This document shows positions 25,380-33,892 of a stretch of 64,000 nucleotides of DNA, piece by piece. The notes under the pieces are model-generated. The model worked only from the letters and a program-made list of their open reading frames with translations. It was not told the origin of the DNA and searched no databases. Numbering within the stretch: the first letter of the stretch is position 1; every line of letters starts with the position of its first letter. The position numbers and the translations under genes are program-made. The stretch is from JACPUX01 sp964517465 (GTDB taxonomy: Bacteria > Pseudomonadota > Gammaproteobacteria > Burkholderiales > Casimicrobiaceae). Where the stretch lies: contig CAZFEK010000024.1 in NCBI GenBank assembly GCA_964517465.1, positions 3,588-67,587 on the forward strand, given 5' to 3'.

Positions 25380-28211
25380 ATGGCCGCAGTTTCCGCCAGC
25401 GATAGCCGCGCCGATACGGGCATGGAACCGGCCCGGCTCAAGGCCATGCGGGTCGCCGCGTGGATCGCGGTGCTGGGGCTGGGCGGCTATGCGGCAATGC
25501 TCCTGGCGCAGTATCCCGAACGCTGGACCCGCGCTCTGGGGGCGAGCGAAATCGCGCTCATCGGGCTGTTGACCCTGCTGCTCATTCGCGCCGGTCGACC
25601 CGGGTTGGCGGCGCGGGTGATGGTTTATGGCGCCGCCGCGGGAGTGCTCGTCGCCGGTGTTTTCGCCGGCAGCGTTCGCCCGGCGCAGCTCACTGGACTC
25701 ATGGCCCTGATTCTGCTGGCCGGATGGCTGCTGGGTCGGCGGCATGCTTTGATCGTGACCGCCGGCGCGGTGGCGTATCTTTCTGCCATGGTTCTCGGCC
25801 CGCTCGAAGGCATCGTCGCGGCGCCTGCGGCGGTGCCTAGCGGACTCGCCAGCATCCCGCTGGCGATTTCTTTCATTCTGGTGGGCGTGCTGGCGGTTTA
25901 CATCGTCGGAGCGCACGAACAAGAGGTTTCGGAAATCGAGCGGCTCAACGCGGCCTTGTCGCTGAGGCTCGAGGAATTGCAGGCGGAAAAGGCGCACCTC
26001 AAGCTGATTGCCGAAAACGTACCCGCCCTCATCTTTCATGGTGATTGCGAACAGCGCTGCCGTTATGCCAACCGGCAGTTCGCCGATTTTTTCCACGGCC
26101 AGGGCGTGGATGTCACTGGCATGCATCTGCGTGACATCCTGGGGGCGGAAGTTTACGAACGCGCCTTGCCCAATATCGAAAAGGCCCTGGGCGGTGAGTC
26201 GGTGCATCTGGAAGGGGAACGCAAGTCGGCGCAGGGAGAAGACCGCTTTCTGGAGATCTCCTTGGTTCCCGAGCGAGATGCCGAAGGCCGGGTGCAAGGC
26301 TTTTTTGCCCTCAAGCGCGATGTCACCGAAAGGCGAGAGTTCGAGCGCGCGCTTGCGGTCAGTGAAGAGCGGTTCCGCAAGCTTTTCGAGGAAGTGCCTT
26401 CGGTGGCGGTGCAGGGCTACCGGCCCGACGGCAAGGTGATCTTCTGGAATGCCGCCAGTGAGCGGGTTTATGGATACTCGCGGGAGGAGGCCTTGGGCGG
26501 CGATCTGGTCGACTTGATCATTCCCTCCGCCATGCGCACCCAAGTGCGCGAAGCCATCGCCGGCATGGTTGCCTCAGGGGTCGGGCTAGCCGCCGGCGAG
26601 CTGGATTTGATGCGCAAAGACGGCAGTCTGGTTGCCGTTTACTCCAGCCATGTGGTGCTGACCAATGCCGCAGGAGAGCGGGAACTCTACTGCCTCGATG
26701 TCGAGCTCACCGAACGCAAAACCGCCGAAGCGGCTCTGCGGCGCAATGAGGAACGCCTGCGGCTGGCGACGGAAAGCGGTGGCGTGGGCATTTGGGAGTG
26801 GGACATCACCAGCGGGCGCTTGGAGTGGAATGCGCAGTTGAAGCATATTTTCGGTTGGCCGGAAGAGCGCAGGGATCTCACGCTAGACCACTTCGTGGCG
26901 ACCATTCATCCCGAAGATCGCGCGCGCGTGCAAGAGGCCTATCTGGGTGCGCTGGAAGCGGGAAGAGAATTCAATTGCGAGTACCGCATCGGCCTCCCCG
27001 ACGGGTCGACCCGCTGGATCGTCGCCCGCGGCCACGGACACTACGCGACCGCAGGGCATCCGGTGCGCATGATCGGCATCGGGATCGACGTGACCGAAAG
27101 GCGGCGAGCGGAAGAAAAATTCAACAAGGTATTGCTCGCCAATCCGGTGGCCATTTCGGTTGCCCGACTTTTCGATGGCCGCTATTTGGAAGTAAACGAT
27201 GCCTATGTCCGGGAGTTCGGCTGGACGCGCGATGATTTGATCGGAAAGTCGGCGCTGAAAGTTGGCTTGTGGGCCGAGCCAGCGGCGCGAACGGCATGGG
27301 TGGACATGCTGCGCGAGGCCCAGCATGTCCGCAATTTCGAAGCGGTGTTTCTCGATCGCTCGGGCAACCGGCATTTCGTGCTGCTTTCCGGCGAGCTGAT
27401 CGAAGTGGCCGGCGAGACGCACGTCATCGCCATGGTGCTCGATGTCAGCGAACGTAAGCGCGCCGAGGACCAGGTGCGCCATCTCAACGCCGATCTCGAG
27501 CGGCGGGTGCGCGAACGCACCGCCGAATTGACCGCCGCCAACCGGGAACTGGAGTCTTTTGCTTATTCCATTTCGCACGACCTGCGCGCACCGCTGCGCA
27601 GCATCGACGGTTTCAGCCATCTCTTGGCCAACGAATTCGAAGGCAAACTCGATCCAAAAGCGCAGGGCTACCTCGACCGGGTTCGGCGCGCGGCTCAGCG
27701 CATGGGCGGATTGATCGACGATTTGCTCGAGTTGTCCCGCGTCACGCGCCAGGAGATGCATCGCGTGCCGGTCGATCTGAGCCACTTGGCTGCCGAACTG
27801 ATCGAAGAGCGGGCCCGTGCCGAACCCCAGCATAAAGTCAGCGTGTGGATTGCCCCCGATCTTCAGGCGGTGGGCGATCCGCAGTTGTTGCGCGTGATGA
27901 TGCAGAATCTTCTGGAAAACGCCTGGAAATATTCCGCCAAGCGCCCCTTGCCGCGTATCGAATTCGGCCGGGAGCGGCAAGAAGACGAGGACGTCTTTTT
28001 CGTTCGCGACAACGGCGTGGGTTTCGACATGAAATACGTCGACCGACTGTTTACTCCCTTTCAGAGGCTGCACCGCCCCGAAGAATTCGAGGGAACGGGG
28101 GTCGGCCTGGCGAGCGTGTCGCGCGTAGTGCGCAGGCACGGGGGGCGCATCTGGGCTGAGTCCGCGCCGGAGCAAGGGGCCACCTTCCGCTTCACGCTGG
28201 GACGCGTCTAG
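25380..28211 (+). CDS. Membrane-bound multi-PAS histidine kinase
   Basis: This 943-residue hybrid-free sensor kinase has an N-terminal membrane region of five or six helices (residues about 22-180), a short coiled coil, then four PAS domains with PAC ends reading DVTERREFERAL, VELTERKTAEAAL, DVTERRRAEEKF and DVSERKRAEDQV. The HisKA dimerisation helix is phytochrome-like (SYSISHDLRAPLR, phospho-acceptor His733). The HATPase domain has NLLENAWKYS, DNGVGFD and FEGTGVGLA. No receiver domain or response regulator gene is adjacent, so it is an orphan kinase. A GGGGAG ribosome site supports the ATG at 25380. Confidence 0.9.
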   Translation: MAAVSASDSRADTGMEPARLKAMRVAAWIAVLGLGGYAAMLLAQYPERWTRALGASEIALIGLLTLLLIRAGRPGLAARVMVYGAAAGVLVAGVFAGSVRPAQLTGLMALILLAGWLLGRRHALIVTAGAVAYLSAMVLGPLEGIVAAPAAVPSGLASIPLAISFILVGVLAVYIVGAHEQEVSEIERLNAALSLRLEELQAEKAHLKLIAENVPALIFHGDCEQRCRYANRQFADFFHGQGVDVTGMHLRDILGAEVYERALPNIEKALGGESVHLEGERKSAQGEDRFLEISLVPERDAEGRVQGFFALKRDVTERREFERALAVSEERFRKLFEEVPSVAVQGYRPDGKVIFWNAASERVYGYSREEALGGDLVDLIIPSAMRTQVREAIAGMVASGVGLAAGELDLMRKDGSLVAVYSSHVVLTNAAGERELYCLDVELTERKTAEAALRRNEERLRLATESGGVGIWEWDITSGRLEWNAQLKHIFGWPEERRDLTLDHFVATIHPEDRARVQEAYLGALEAGREFNCEYRIGLPDGSTRWIVARGHGHYATAGHPVRMIGIGIDVTERRRAEEKFNKVLLANPVAISVARLFDGRYLEVNDAYVREFGWTRDDLIGKSALKVGLWAEPAARTAWVDMLREAQHVRNFEAVFLDRSGNRHFVLLSGELIEVAGETHVIAMVLDVSERKRAEDQVRHLNADLERRVRERTAELTAANRELESFAYSISHDLRAPLRSIDGFSHLLANEFEGKLDPKAQGYLDRVRRAAQRMGGLIDDLLELSRVTRQEMHRVPVDLSHLAAELIEERARAEPQHKVSVWIAPDLQAVGDPQLLRVMMQNLLENAWKYSAKRPLPRIEFGRERQEDEDVFFVRDNGVGFDMKYVDRLFTPFQRLHRPEEFEGTGVGLASVSRVVRRHGGRIWAESAPEQGATFRFTLGRV

Positions 28212-28271
28212 CGGCGGGGAGCAAGCCGGCGCGCCGCGATCGCCGAGCGTGATCGGCAGGGCCGCCTCGGA

Positions 28272-28724
28272 CTACCCCTGAGGGGGCATGCTGCCGAGAA
28301 TGTGGGCCTTCAATCGGTAAGACTTGCCGCGAAACAGGGCTACCGTTTCTTCGCGCTGATTGCAAAGCGTGATGTCGTAGACTCCGGTGCGCCCGCCCAG
28401 CGCTCGTTCCACGGCGCTGGCGATCAGGCGGTCGCCTTCGACCGCGGGCCGCAGAAAATCAATGGCGCAGGCCGACGCGACGGTGGCGTGGTTGCGGGAA
28501 TTGCAGGCATAGGCGAAAGCGCTGTCAGCAAGCGCAAACATCATGCCGCCATGGCAGACACCTTGACTGTTGAGCATCCTGCCGGTGACGGTCATCGCCA
28601 ATCGGGCCTCGCCGGGGCCAACCTGCAAAAGCTCCATTTCCAGCCAGCGCGTCAGCGGGTCGCCGGCGTACATATGCTGGGCAACCGCCTGCGCCAGCGC
28701 CTGGGCGTCAGGATGGGGCTTCAA
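28272..28724 (-). CDS. paaI: Hydroxyphenylacetyl-CoA thioesterase PaaI
   Basis: This 150-residue hotdog-fold thioesterase matches PaaI, which hydrolyses dead-end hydroxylated phenylacetyl-CoA and related acyl-CoAs. Landmarks are NSQGVCHGGMMFALADSAFAYACN with the catalytic HGGMMFALAD segment, and AIDFLRPAVEGD. The start codon is TTG at 28724: a GGAGGA ribosome site stands eight bases upstream, and TTGA overlaps the paaH stop. It is the last gene of the paaG-paaH-paaI operon. Confidence 0.88.
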   Translation of the reverse strand: MKPHPDAQALAQAVAQHMYAGDPLTRWLEMELLQVGPGEARLAMTVTGRMLNSQGVCHGGMMFALADSAFAYACNSRNHATVASACAIDFLRPAVEGDRLIASAVERALGGRTGVYDITLCNQREETVALFRGKSYRLKAHILGSMPPQG

Positions 28725-30262
28725 AGCGCGGTTCCTCCGAGGATTTTTCGAGTGAGCAAAGGCGCAACCCGGTAGCGATCTTCGCCGTAATGCTGGGCGA
28801 GATGCACGATGGCGTCCTGCACCGTTTCCAGTCCCAAACGCTGGGCCCAGGACAGCGGCCCGGCCGGATAATTTGTGCCCAGCTGCATGGCAAGGTCGAT
28901 GTCGCTGGCACTGGCGATCCGGCGCGCCAGAAGTTCAATCGCTTCGTTGGCGAGCAGGGCGACGGTGCGCAGGACCACCAGCCCAGGGGTGTCATCCAGC
29001 CTCGAGACCCGGTAGCCGGCGACTTGCAGCAGACCCAGCGCCGTTTGATAGGCGGAGGTCGAGCACTGATCGGCGCGCGCAAGGGCGAGACGCGGCGCGC
29101 TGGCAAAGTCATGGGCGAGGTCGAACAAAATCGTGTTGGGGTGTTCGGTTTCCGCCGCTCGCCGCGTGGCGCTGCGGCCGTCAGTGAGTGCAATGAGGGC
29201 ATTGCCGGCGATGAAATAGCCTCGGCCCAGGCGCCGTTCTGCAGTGGGCAGCTGAACCACATCCACACCGACGGTCTTGAGCCGCTCGATCAAGGGTGCC
29301 GCCACTCCCAAGTCGCCGGCGAGCCCCACCCGGCCGGGCGGAGCGGCAGCCGGCTCGTCCTGCGTCTGCGCCGGGGCGGCGCCCAGCGAGTAATCGTAGA
29401 ACCCCCGACCGGACTTGCGGCCCAAGCGCCCGGAGGCCACCAGCTCTTGCTGCAAAAGTGCCGGCGCATAACGCGGGTCGTGGTTGCAGGCGGCATACAC
29501 CGACTTGGTCACCGACAGATTGACATCGAGGCCGATGAGGTCCATGAGCTCGAAGGGACCCATGCGAAAGCCCCCGGCCTCGCGCAGGAGGGCATCGATC
29601 GTCGGCGGATCGCTTGCGCCTTCCTCGACCATGCGCAGGGCCTCCAGATAAAAAGGCCGGGCGATGCGGTTGACGATGAAACCGGGTGTGGACTTCGCAT
29701 GCACTGGGCGCTTGCCCCAGGTCTGGGCGATGCGGTAGGTGGCGTCGGCGATCCAGGGTTCGGTCGCCAGCCCGCTTACGATTTCCACCAAAGGCATGAC
29801 TTGGGCGGGGTTGAAAAAGTGCATGCCGACCACCCGCCCGGGTTGGGCGATTCCAGCGGCCAAAGCGGTAATCGATAGCGAAGACGTGTTGCTGGCCAAA
29901 ATGCAGGTCGGGCGGACGATTTCTGCCAGCGAGTGAAAGAGCGCGCGTTTGGCGTCGAGACCCTCGACGATCGCTTCCACGACCAGGCTGGCATCGGCAA
30001 ACTCGGCCAGGTTCTGTGCCGCGCGAAGACGATCGATGGCCGCATTCGCATCGGCATGACTCAGGCGCCCTTTTTCCGCCTGGCGGTGGATGCGCTGGTG
30101 CAACTCATTGACCGCTTTTTCCAGGGCTTTGGGCTGGGTGTCGTAAAGCCGCACCGGGTGCCCCGCCAGGACGGCGACCTCGGCGATCCCCGCGCCCATG
30201 GCTCCGGCGCCGACGACCCCGACCAAGCTCTGTGCCGGTATGCCCGGAGTCGCCACGCTCAT
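28721..30262 (-). CDS. paaH: 3-hydroxyacyl-CoA dehydrogenase PaaH
   Basis: This 513-residue NAD-dependent dehydrogenase has the N-terminal Rossmann motif VGAGAMGAGIAEVA. A family-typical GMHFFNPAQVMPLVEIV block holds the catalytic His, followed by the GFIVNRI segment and two C-terminal 3HCDH domains, the last starting near residue 400. The length and the duplicated C-terminal domain match PaaH (PaaC) of phenylacetate degradation, which oxidises 3-hydroxyadipyl-CoA. It overlaps paaG by ATGA and paaI by TTGA. A general role in beta-oxidation is possible, as no paaABCDE, paaK or paaZ is in the window. Confidence 0.88.
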   Translation of the reverse strand: MSVATPGIPAQSLVGVVGAGAMGAGIAEVAVLAGHPVRLYDTQPKALEKAVNELHQRIHRQAEKGRLSHADANAAIDRLRAAQNLAEFADASLVVEAIVEGLDAKRALFHSLAEIVRPTCILASNTSSLSITALAAGIAQPGRVVGMHFFNPAQVMPLVEIVSGLATEPWIADATYRIAQTWGKRPVHAKSTPGFIVNRIARPFYLEALRMVEEGASDPPTIDALLREAGGFRMGPFELMDLIGLDVNLSVTKSVYAACNHDPRYAPALLQQELVASGRLGRKSGRGFYDYSLGAAPAQTQDEPAAAPPGRVGLAGDLGVAAPLIERLKTVGVDVVQLPTAERRLGRGYFIAGNALIALTDGRSATRRAAETEHPNTILFDLAHDFASAPRLALARADQCSTSAYQTALGLLQVAGYRVSRLDDTPGLVVLRTVALLANEAIELLARRIASASDIDLAMQLGTNYPAGPLSWAQRLGLETVQDAIVHLAQHYGEDRYRVAPLLTRKILGGTAL

Positions 30263-31050
30263 TTCCCGGTGAAGCGCGGAGCGCGTTTTTCGAGGAAAGC
30301 GGCCACGCCCTCGCGGTAGTCATCGCTGCGGCCCAGCTCGCGCTGGAACTGTGCCTCGAGCGCGAGCTGCTGCGCCAGCAGTTGGCCTGTGGCGCCATGT
30401 ATGGCAGCTTTGGTGCCCGCCAAACCCCGGGTCGGCGCTTGGGCGAAATGGCGGGCGAGGCGGTCCACCTCGGCTGCGAAGCGGTCATCGTCCACGCACT
30501 TCCAAATGAGGCCCCAGTTTTCGGCCTGTTCGGCACTGAGCTTTTCGCCCAACAGCGCGAGGCCGAGCGCGCGAGCGGTGCCGATACGCTGCGGCAGGAA
30601 AAGCGTGCCGCCCGAATCGGGAAGCAGGCCGATTTTGCAAAAAGCCTGGATGAAGCTCGCCGAGCGCGCCGCGATCACCAAATCGCAGGCCAGCGCGATA
30701 TTGGCCCCCGCTCCGGCCGCCACACCGTTCACGGCGGCGACGACCGGCACGGGTAGTTCGCGCAAAGCCAACACCAGGGGGGCGTAATGGCGCTCGATCG
30801 ACTCGCCCAGGTCGGGCGGACGGTCTCCCGCGGCCACCGCTCTGTCCTGCAAGTCCTGGCCTGCACAAAAGGCGCGGCCCGCTCCGGTGAGCACCAGGAC
30901 GCGCAGTTCGGGCATCGCGCGTATTTCGGCGAGCGCCGCTTTGAGCTCGCCATGCATGGTTTCGGTGAAACTGTTCAAACGCTCGGGGCGATTGAAGGTG
31001 ATGCGCGCGATGCCCGCTTCGAAGCAAAAGAGGATGTTCGGTTCAGCCAT
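30259..31050 (-). CDS. paaG: 1,2-epoxyphenylacetyl-CoA isomerase / enoyl-CoA hydratase PaaG
   Basis: This 263-residue crotonase-fold enzyme has FCAGQDLQDR near residue 61 and NGVAAGAGANIALACD near 108, plus KIGLLPDSGGT, where Asp145 corresponds to the catalytic aspartate of PaaG. The hydratase glutamate positions are not Glu, as expected for PaaG rather than a plain enoyl-CoA hydratase. PaaG isomerises ring-epoxidised phenylacetyl-CoA to oxepin-CoA. It is the first gene of the leftward trio with paaH and paaI and is divergent from another crotonase gene 300 bp away. Confidence 0.87.
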   Translation of the reverse strand: MAEPNILFCFEAGIARITFNRPERLNSFTETMHGELKAALAEIRAMPELRVLVLTGAGRAFCAGQDLQDRAVAAGDRPPDLGESIERHYAPLVLALRELPVPVVAAVNGVAAGAGANIALACDLVIAARSASFIQAFCKIGLLPDSGGTLFLPQRIGTARALGLALLGEKLSAEQAENWGLIWKCVDDDRFAAEVDRLARHFAQAPTRGLAGTKAAIHGATGQLLAQQLALEAQFQRELGRSDDYREGVAAFLEKRAPRFTGK

Positions 31051-31351
31051 GCCTAGGTTTGCCCATCACTCACTGACCCGGCGGTGCCGGAACAAAGTTT
31101 GGCGCTCCTGCCCGCAAACTCGGCAGGGGTGCGCCATCCGAGCGAAAACAAACCTTCGCGGCAGGCCGGCGGTCGAAACAAAAATGCAGGTGCCACTTGT
31201 CAGTTTGCCCAAACCGGTTCTACGATTTACGGCCCATCATGCCACGTCGCCCCGGCCTCGGCAATCGAGCCGCAACACGGCGCGCGCAAGAATCGGTGAT
31301 GAGCGAATGTGATACGCTCTTGCGATGAAATACCATTTTGGAGTATCAGGA
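31051..31351. promoter_or_regulatory. Divergent control region between paaG and the crotonase gene
   Basis: This 301-bp gap must drive both directions. It holds repeated GTTTG/CAAAC half-sites: AGTTTG at 31096 paired with CAAACT at 31115, and the near-palindrome GTTTGCCCAAAC at 31203-31214. A further GTTTGCCCA lies at about 31057. They could be sites for a TetR- or other-type regulator. No sigma-70 pair stands out, and no gene is visible. Confidence 0.35.
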
Positions 31352-32143
31352 ATGTCTCAGCCGAACAGCAGCTACCAAAACATCCTCGTCGAAAACCGAG
31401 GTCGGGTAGGGTGGATCACACTCAATCGCCCCAGCCGCATGAACGCGCTCAACGATGCTTTGGCCAAAGAACTTGCCCAGGCGCTGGCGGATTTGGACGC
31501 CGATCCCGGCATTAGTGTTCTGGTCGTCACCGGGAACGAAAAAGCCTTTGCCGCGGGTGCGGATATCGGCGCAATGGCCGAGTGGTCCTATCAAAAGGTT
31601 TATGGCGACGATTACATCACCAAAGACTGGGAAGCCATGCGCCAAGTCCGCAAGCCCGTGATCGCCGCGGTGGCGGGTTACGCCTTGGGCGGCGGCTGCG
31701 AACTGGCGATGATGTGCGACCTGATTATCGCCGCCGACAATGCCAAATTCGGCCAGCCCGAGATCACCATCGGCACCATGCCGGGTATGGGCGGCACGCA
31801 GCGCCTGCCGCGGGCGGTGGGCAAAGCCAAGGCGATGGATTGGTGCCTTACCGGCCGCATGATCGACGCCGCGGAAGCGGAGCGCTCGGGCCTGGTGAGC
31901 CGAGTGGTTCCGGCCGCGCAATTGCTCGACGAGACGATGGCGCTGGCGGACAAGATCGCCAGTTTTTCCTTGCCGGCGATCTTGCGCATCAAAGAGGGCA
32001 TCAATCGGGCTTATGAAAGCGCTCTGGCCGAGGGCCTCTTGTTCGAGCGGCGCGAGTTTCATGCCAGCTTCGCGCTGGAAGACCAGAAAGAAGGCATGCG
32101 CGCCTTTCTCGAAAAACGTCCGCCGCAATTCAAGCACCGCTAG
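31352..32143 (+). CDS. Enoyl-CoA hydratase (crotonase)
   Basis: This 263-residue crotonase should hydrate 2-enoyl-CoAs. It keeps both catalytic glutamates: Glu117 in GGGCELAMMCD and Glu137 in GQPEITIGTMPG. The oxyanion-hole segment is AFAAGADI. It is close to short-chain enoyl-CoA hydratases (EchA/PaaF). Its position opposite paaGHI suggests the PaaF step (2,3-didehydroadipyl-CoA hydration), but general beta-oxidation is equally possible. The ATG at 31352 has a GGAG site eight bases upstream and the normal family N terminus; an earlier in-frame ATG is less likely. Confidence 0.9.
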   Translation: MSQPNSSYQNILVENRGRVGWITLNRPSRMNALNDALAKELAQALADLDADPGISVLVVTGNEKAFAAGADIGAMAEWSYQKVYGDDYITKDWEAMRQVRKPVIAAVAGYALGGGCELAMMCDLIIAADNAKFGQPEITIGTMPGMGGTQRLPRAVGKAKAMDWCLTGRMIDAAEAERSGLVSRVVPAAQLLDETMALADKIASFSLPAILRIKEGINRAYESALAEGLLFERREFHASFALEDQKEGMRAFLEKRPPQFKHR

Positions 32144-32274
32144 CCTTGCCGGTGTTTTCGGTCGGTGCATGAAACTGGCGATAGACGAAAGCGCCAAAGC
32201 CACGCAGAATAATCCGCAGATTTTCCGCGGGTGCCGACGCCGGTGCCCGGCTGCCGACTGGGGGTGAGAAGTCC

Positions 32275-33222
32275 GTGGATTTGACGCCGTTCATCAAGGA
32301 GATTGGGCGCGGACGCGAAGGTGCGCGGGACCTTTCGCGCGAAGAGGCGGAGCGCGTTTTCGGTGCGGTGCTCGATGGCTGCGTACCCGAGTTTCAACTG
32401 GGTGCTTTGCTTCTCGGCCTGCGTATGAAAGGCGAGGCGGCCGAGGAGTTGGCCGGCTTCGCCGCCGCAACCGAGGCGCGATACCCGCATTTGGCGGCTC
32501 TTCCCGACGGGCGGCTGCCAGTGGTGTTGCCGAGTTACAACGGGGCTCGCCACATGCCCAACCTGGTGCCTTTGCTGGCTATGCTCTTGGCAAGATCCGG
32601 GGTTCCGGTGCTGATTCATGGCGTCACCCGTGATTCCAAGCGCGTGACTACCTGCGAGATCCTTGCCGCACTGGGAACCGAGGCTTCGGCCGATGCGGCA
32701 TCGGCGCACGCGGCCCTGGCCAGCGACAATCTGGCCTTTTTGCCCATCGACGCGCTCGCGCCCAAACTGGCTGAGGTGCTCAAATACCGCGAGAAGCTGG
32801 GCTTACGCAACAGCGCCCACACCCTGGCCAAGATCCTTCAGCCCTTCGATGGCTTAGCCTTGCGCTTGGTCAGCGTGACTCATCCCGAGTACCTGGAACG
32901 CATGCGCATCTTTTTTGCCGGTTGCAAGGCTTCGGCCCTGCTCTTGCGTGGAGCCGAAGGAGAGGTTGTAGCCAACGCCAAACGCCAACCCCAGATCGAA
33001 TGGTTGCACAAAGGCGAAGCCGAGATCGTGGTCGAAGCCGATTCCGGCGTGCTCGGCGAACTGCCCGAGCTTCCTGTCTCTCGGGACGCACAGACGACCG
33101 CCGATTGGACCACGGCCGCCCTCGCCGGATCGGTGGCGGTACCCGTGCCGATCGAGCGTCAGGTGGGTGCTTGCCTCGAGGCGCTGGCGCAGATGTGCCC
33201 GGCAAAAGCGCAGAAGCGCTAA
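32275..33222 (+). CDS. ybiB: YbiB/TrpD2-type DNA-binding protein, anthranilate phosphoribosyltransferase fold
   Basis: This 315-residue protein has the glycosyltransferase family 3 fold: a helical N-terminal domain with LSREEAERVFGAVLDG and LLGLRMKGEAAEELAGF, then an alpha/beta domain. The glycine-rich phosphoribosyl pyrophosphate loop of true TrpD is replaced by SYNGARHMPNLVPLLAM, and NSAHTLAKILQPF is typical of the YbiB/TrpD2 subgroup. E. coli YbiB binds nucleic acid without TrpD activity and is SOS-linked. The start is GTG at 32275 with a GGGGTGAG ribosome site. mobB follows 11 bp after the stop, so the two are likely cotranscribed. Confidence 0.83.
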   Translation: MDLTPFIKEIGRGREGARDLSREEAERVFGAVLDGCVPEFQLGALLLGLRMKGEAAEELAGFAAATEARYPHLAALPDGRLPVVLPSYNGARHMPNLVPLLAMLLARSGVPVLIHGVTRDSKRVTTCEILAALGTEASADAASAHAALASDNLAFLPIDALAPKLAEVLKYREKLGLRNSAHTLAKILQPFDGLALRLVSVTHPEYLERMRIFFAGCKASALLLRGAEGEVVANAKRQPQIEWLHKGEAEIVVEADSGVLGELPELPVSRDAQTTADWTTAALAGSVAVPVPIERQVGACLEALAQMCPAKAQKR

Positions 33223-33233
33223 AATCGGCGCCC

Positions 33234-33749
33234 ATGTCCCCACCTCAGCCGCCAGTCTTCGGTTTTGCCGGCTATTCGGGCAGCGGCAAGACTACGCTGA
33301 TCGAGCAATTGGTGCCCCGGTTGGTCAACGAGGGCCTCAGGGTTTCGCTGATCAAACACGCGCATCACGATTTCGAAATCGACTATCCCGGCAAAGACAC
33401 CTATCGCCATCGGCAGGCGGGCTGCCAGGAAGTGGTGATCAGCTCCGATCGGCGCTGGGCGCTCATCGCGGAGCTGCGCGGTGCCCCGCAACTGAGCTTG
33501 GAGCAGATTCTGGATCGGCTTTCACCGTGTGACCTGGTTTTGGTCGAGGGTTTCAAGTTCGATCCCATCCCCAAGCTCGAGGTTCACCGCCCGTCGCTCG
33601 GCAAGCCGCTCATCCACCCCAATGACCCGTACATCGTGGCGATCGCCAGCGACGTTCCGTTGGAGAGCCGCCTGCCGGTGTACGATCTGCGCGACACTGC
33701 CGCCCTGGCGACGCTGATTTTGGAAACCGTGGGGCTGGAAGCGGGTTGA
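33234..33749 (+). CDS. mobB: Molybdopterin-guanine dinucleotide biosynthesis protein MobB
   Basis: This 171-residue GTP-binding protein has P-loop GYSGSGKTTL at residues about 13-22, the KHAHHDFEID block, a DxYRHRQAG segment and LVLVEGFKFDPIPKLEVHR. These are all hallmarks of MobB, which assists MobA in attaching GMP to molybdopterin. The ATG at 33234 gives the family-typical N terminus. It starts a stretch that continues with moaD and moaE, but an outer-membrane barrel gene sits between them. Confidence 0.93.
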   Translation: MSPPQPPVFGFAGYSGSGKTTLIEQLVPRLVNEGLRVSLIKHAHHDFEIDYPGKDTYRHRQAGCQEVVISSDRRWALIAELRGAPQLSLEQILDRLSPCDLVLVEGFKFDPIPKLEVHRPSLGKPLIHPNDPYIVAIASDVPLESRLPVYDLRDTAALATLILETVGLEAG

Positions 33750-33779
33750 CAGGCCGGCCGGGGCCGGCGTATGTTGTTG

Positions 33780-33892
33780 TCATGGTTCTCGGCGAGGCGC
33801 TGGGTGGCGACAGGGGCTGAGGAACCGGGTGGGGCTTCAGGCGGTCACAAATACATCCGTTAAAGATGTGAAGCCTCCCTTCGGAGAAGGCC
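33780..33892 (+). promoter_or_regulatory. Structured leader of the outer-membrane barrel gene
   Basis: GGCTTCA (33833-33839) pairs with TGAAGCC (33869-33875), closing a stem that contains an ACATC...GATG hairpin. Next, CCTTC-GGA-GAAGG (33878-33890) folds over the ribosome site GGAG of the barrel gene. The arrangement suggests translational control by RNA structure. It matches no riboswitch class I know. Confidence 0.4.

Noticed and set aside
33750..33892. Moco or cobalamin riboswitch upstream of the barrel gene
   Set aside because: The gap is structured, but none of the conserved cores of those riboswitches was seen, and the gene downstream is an outer-membrane protein.
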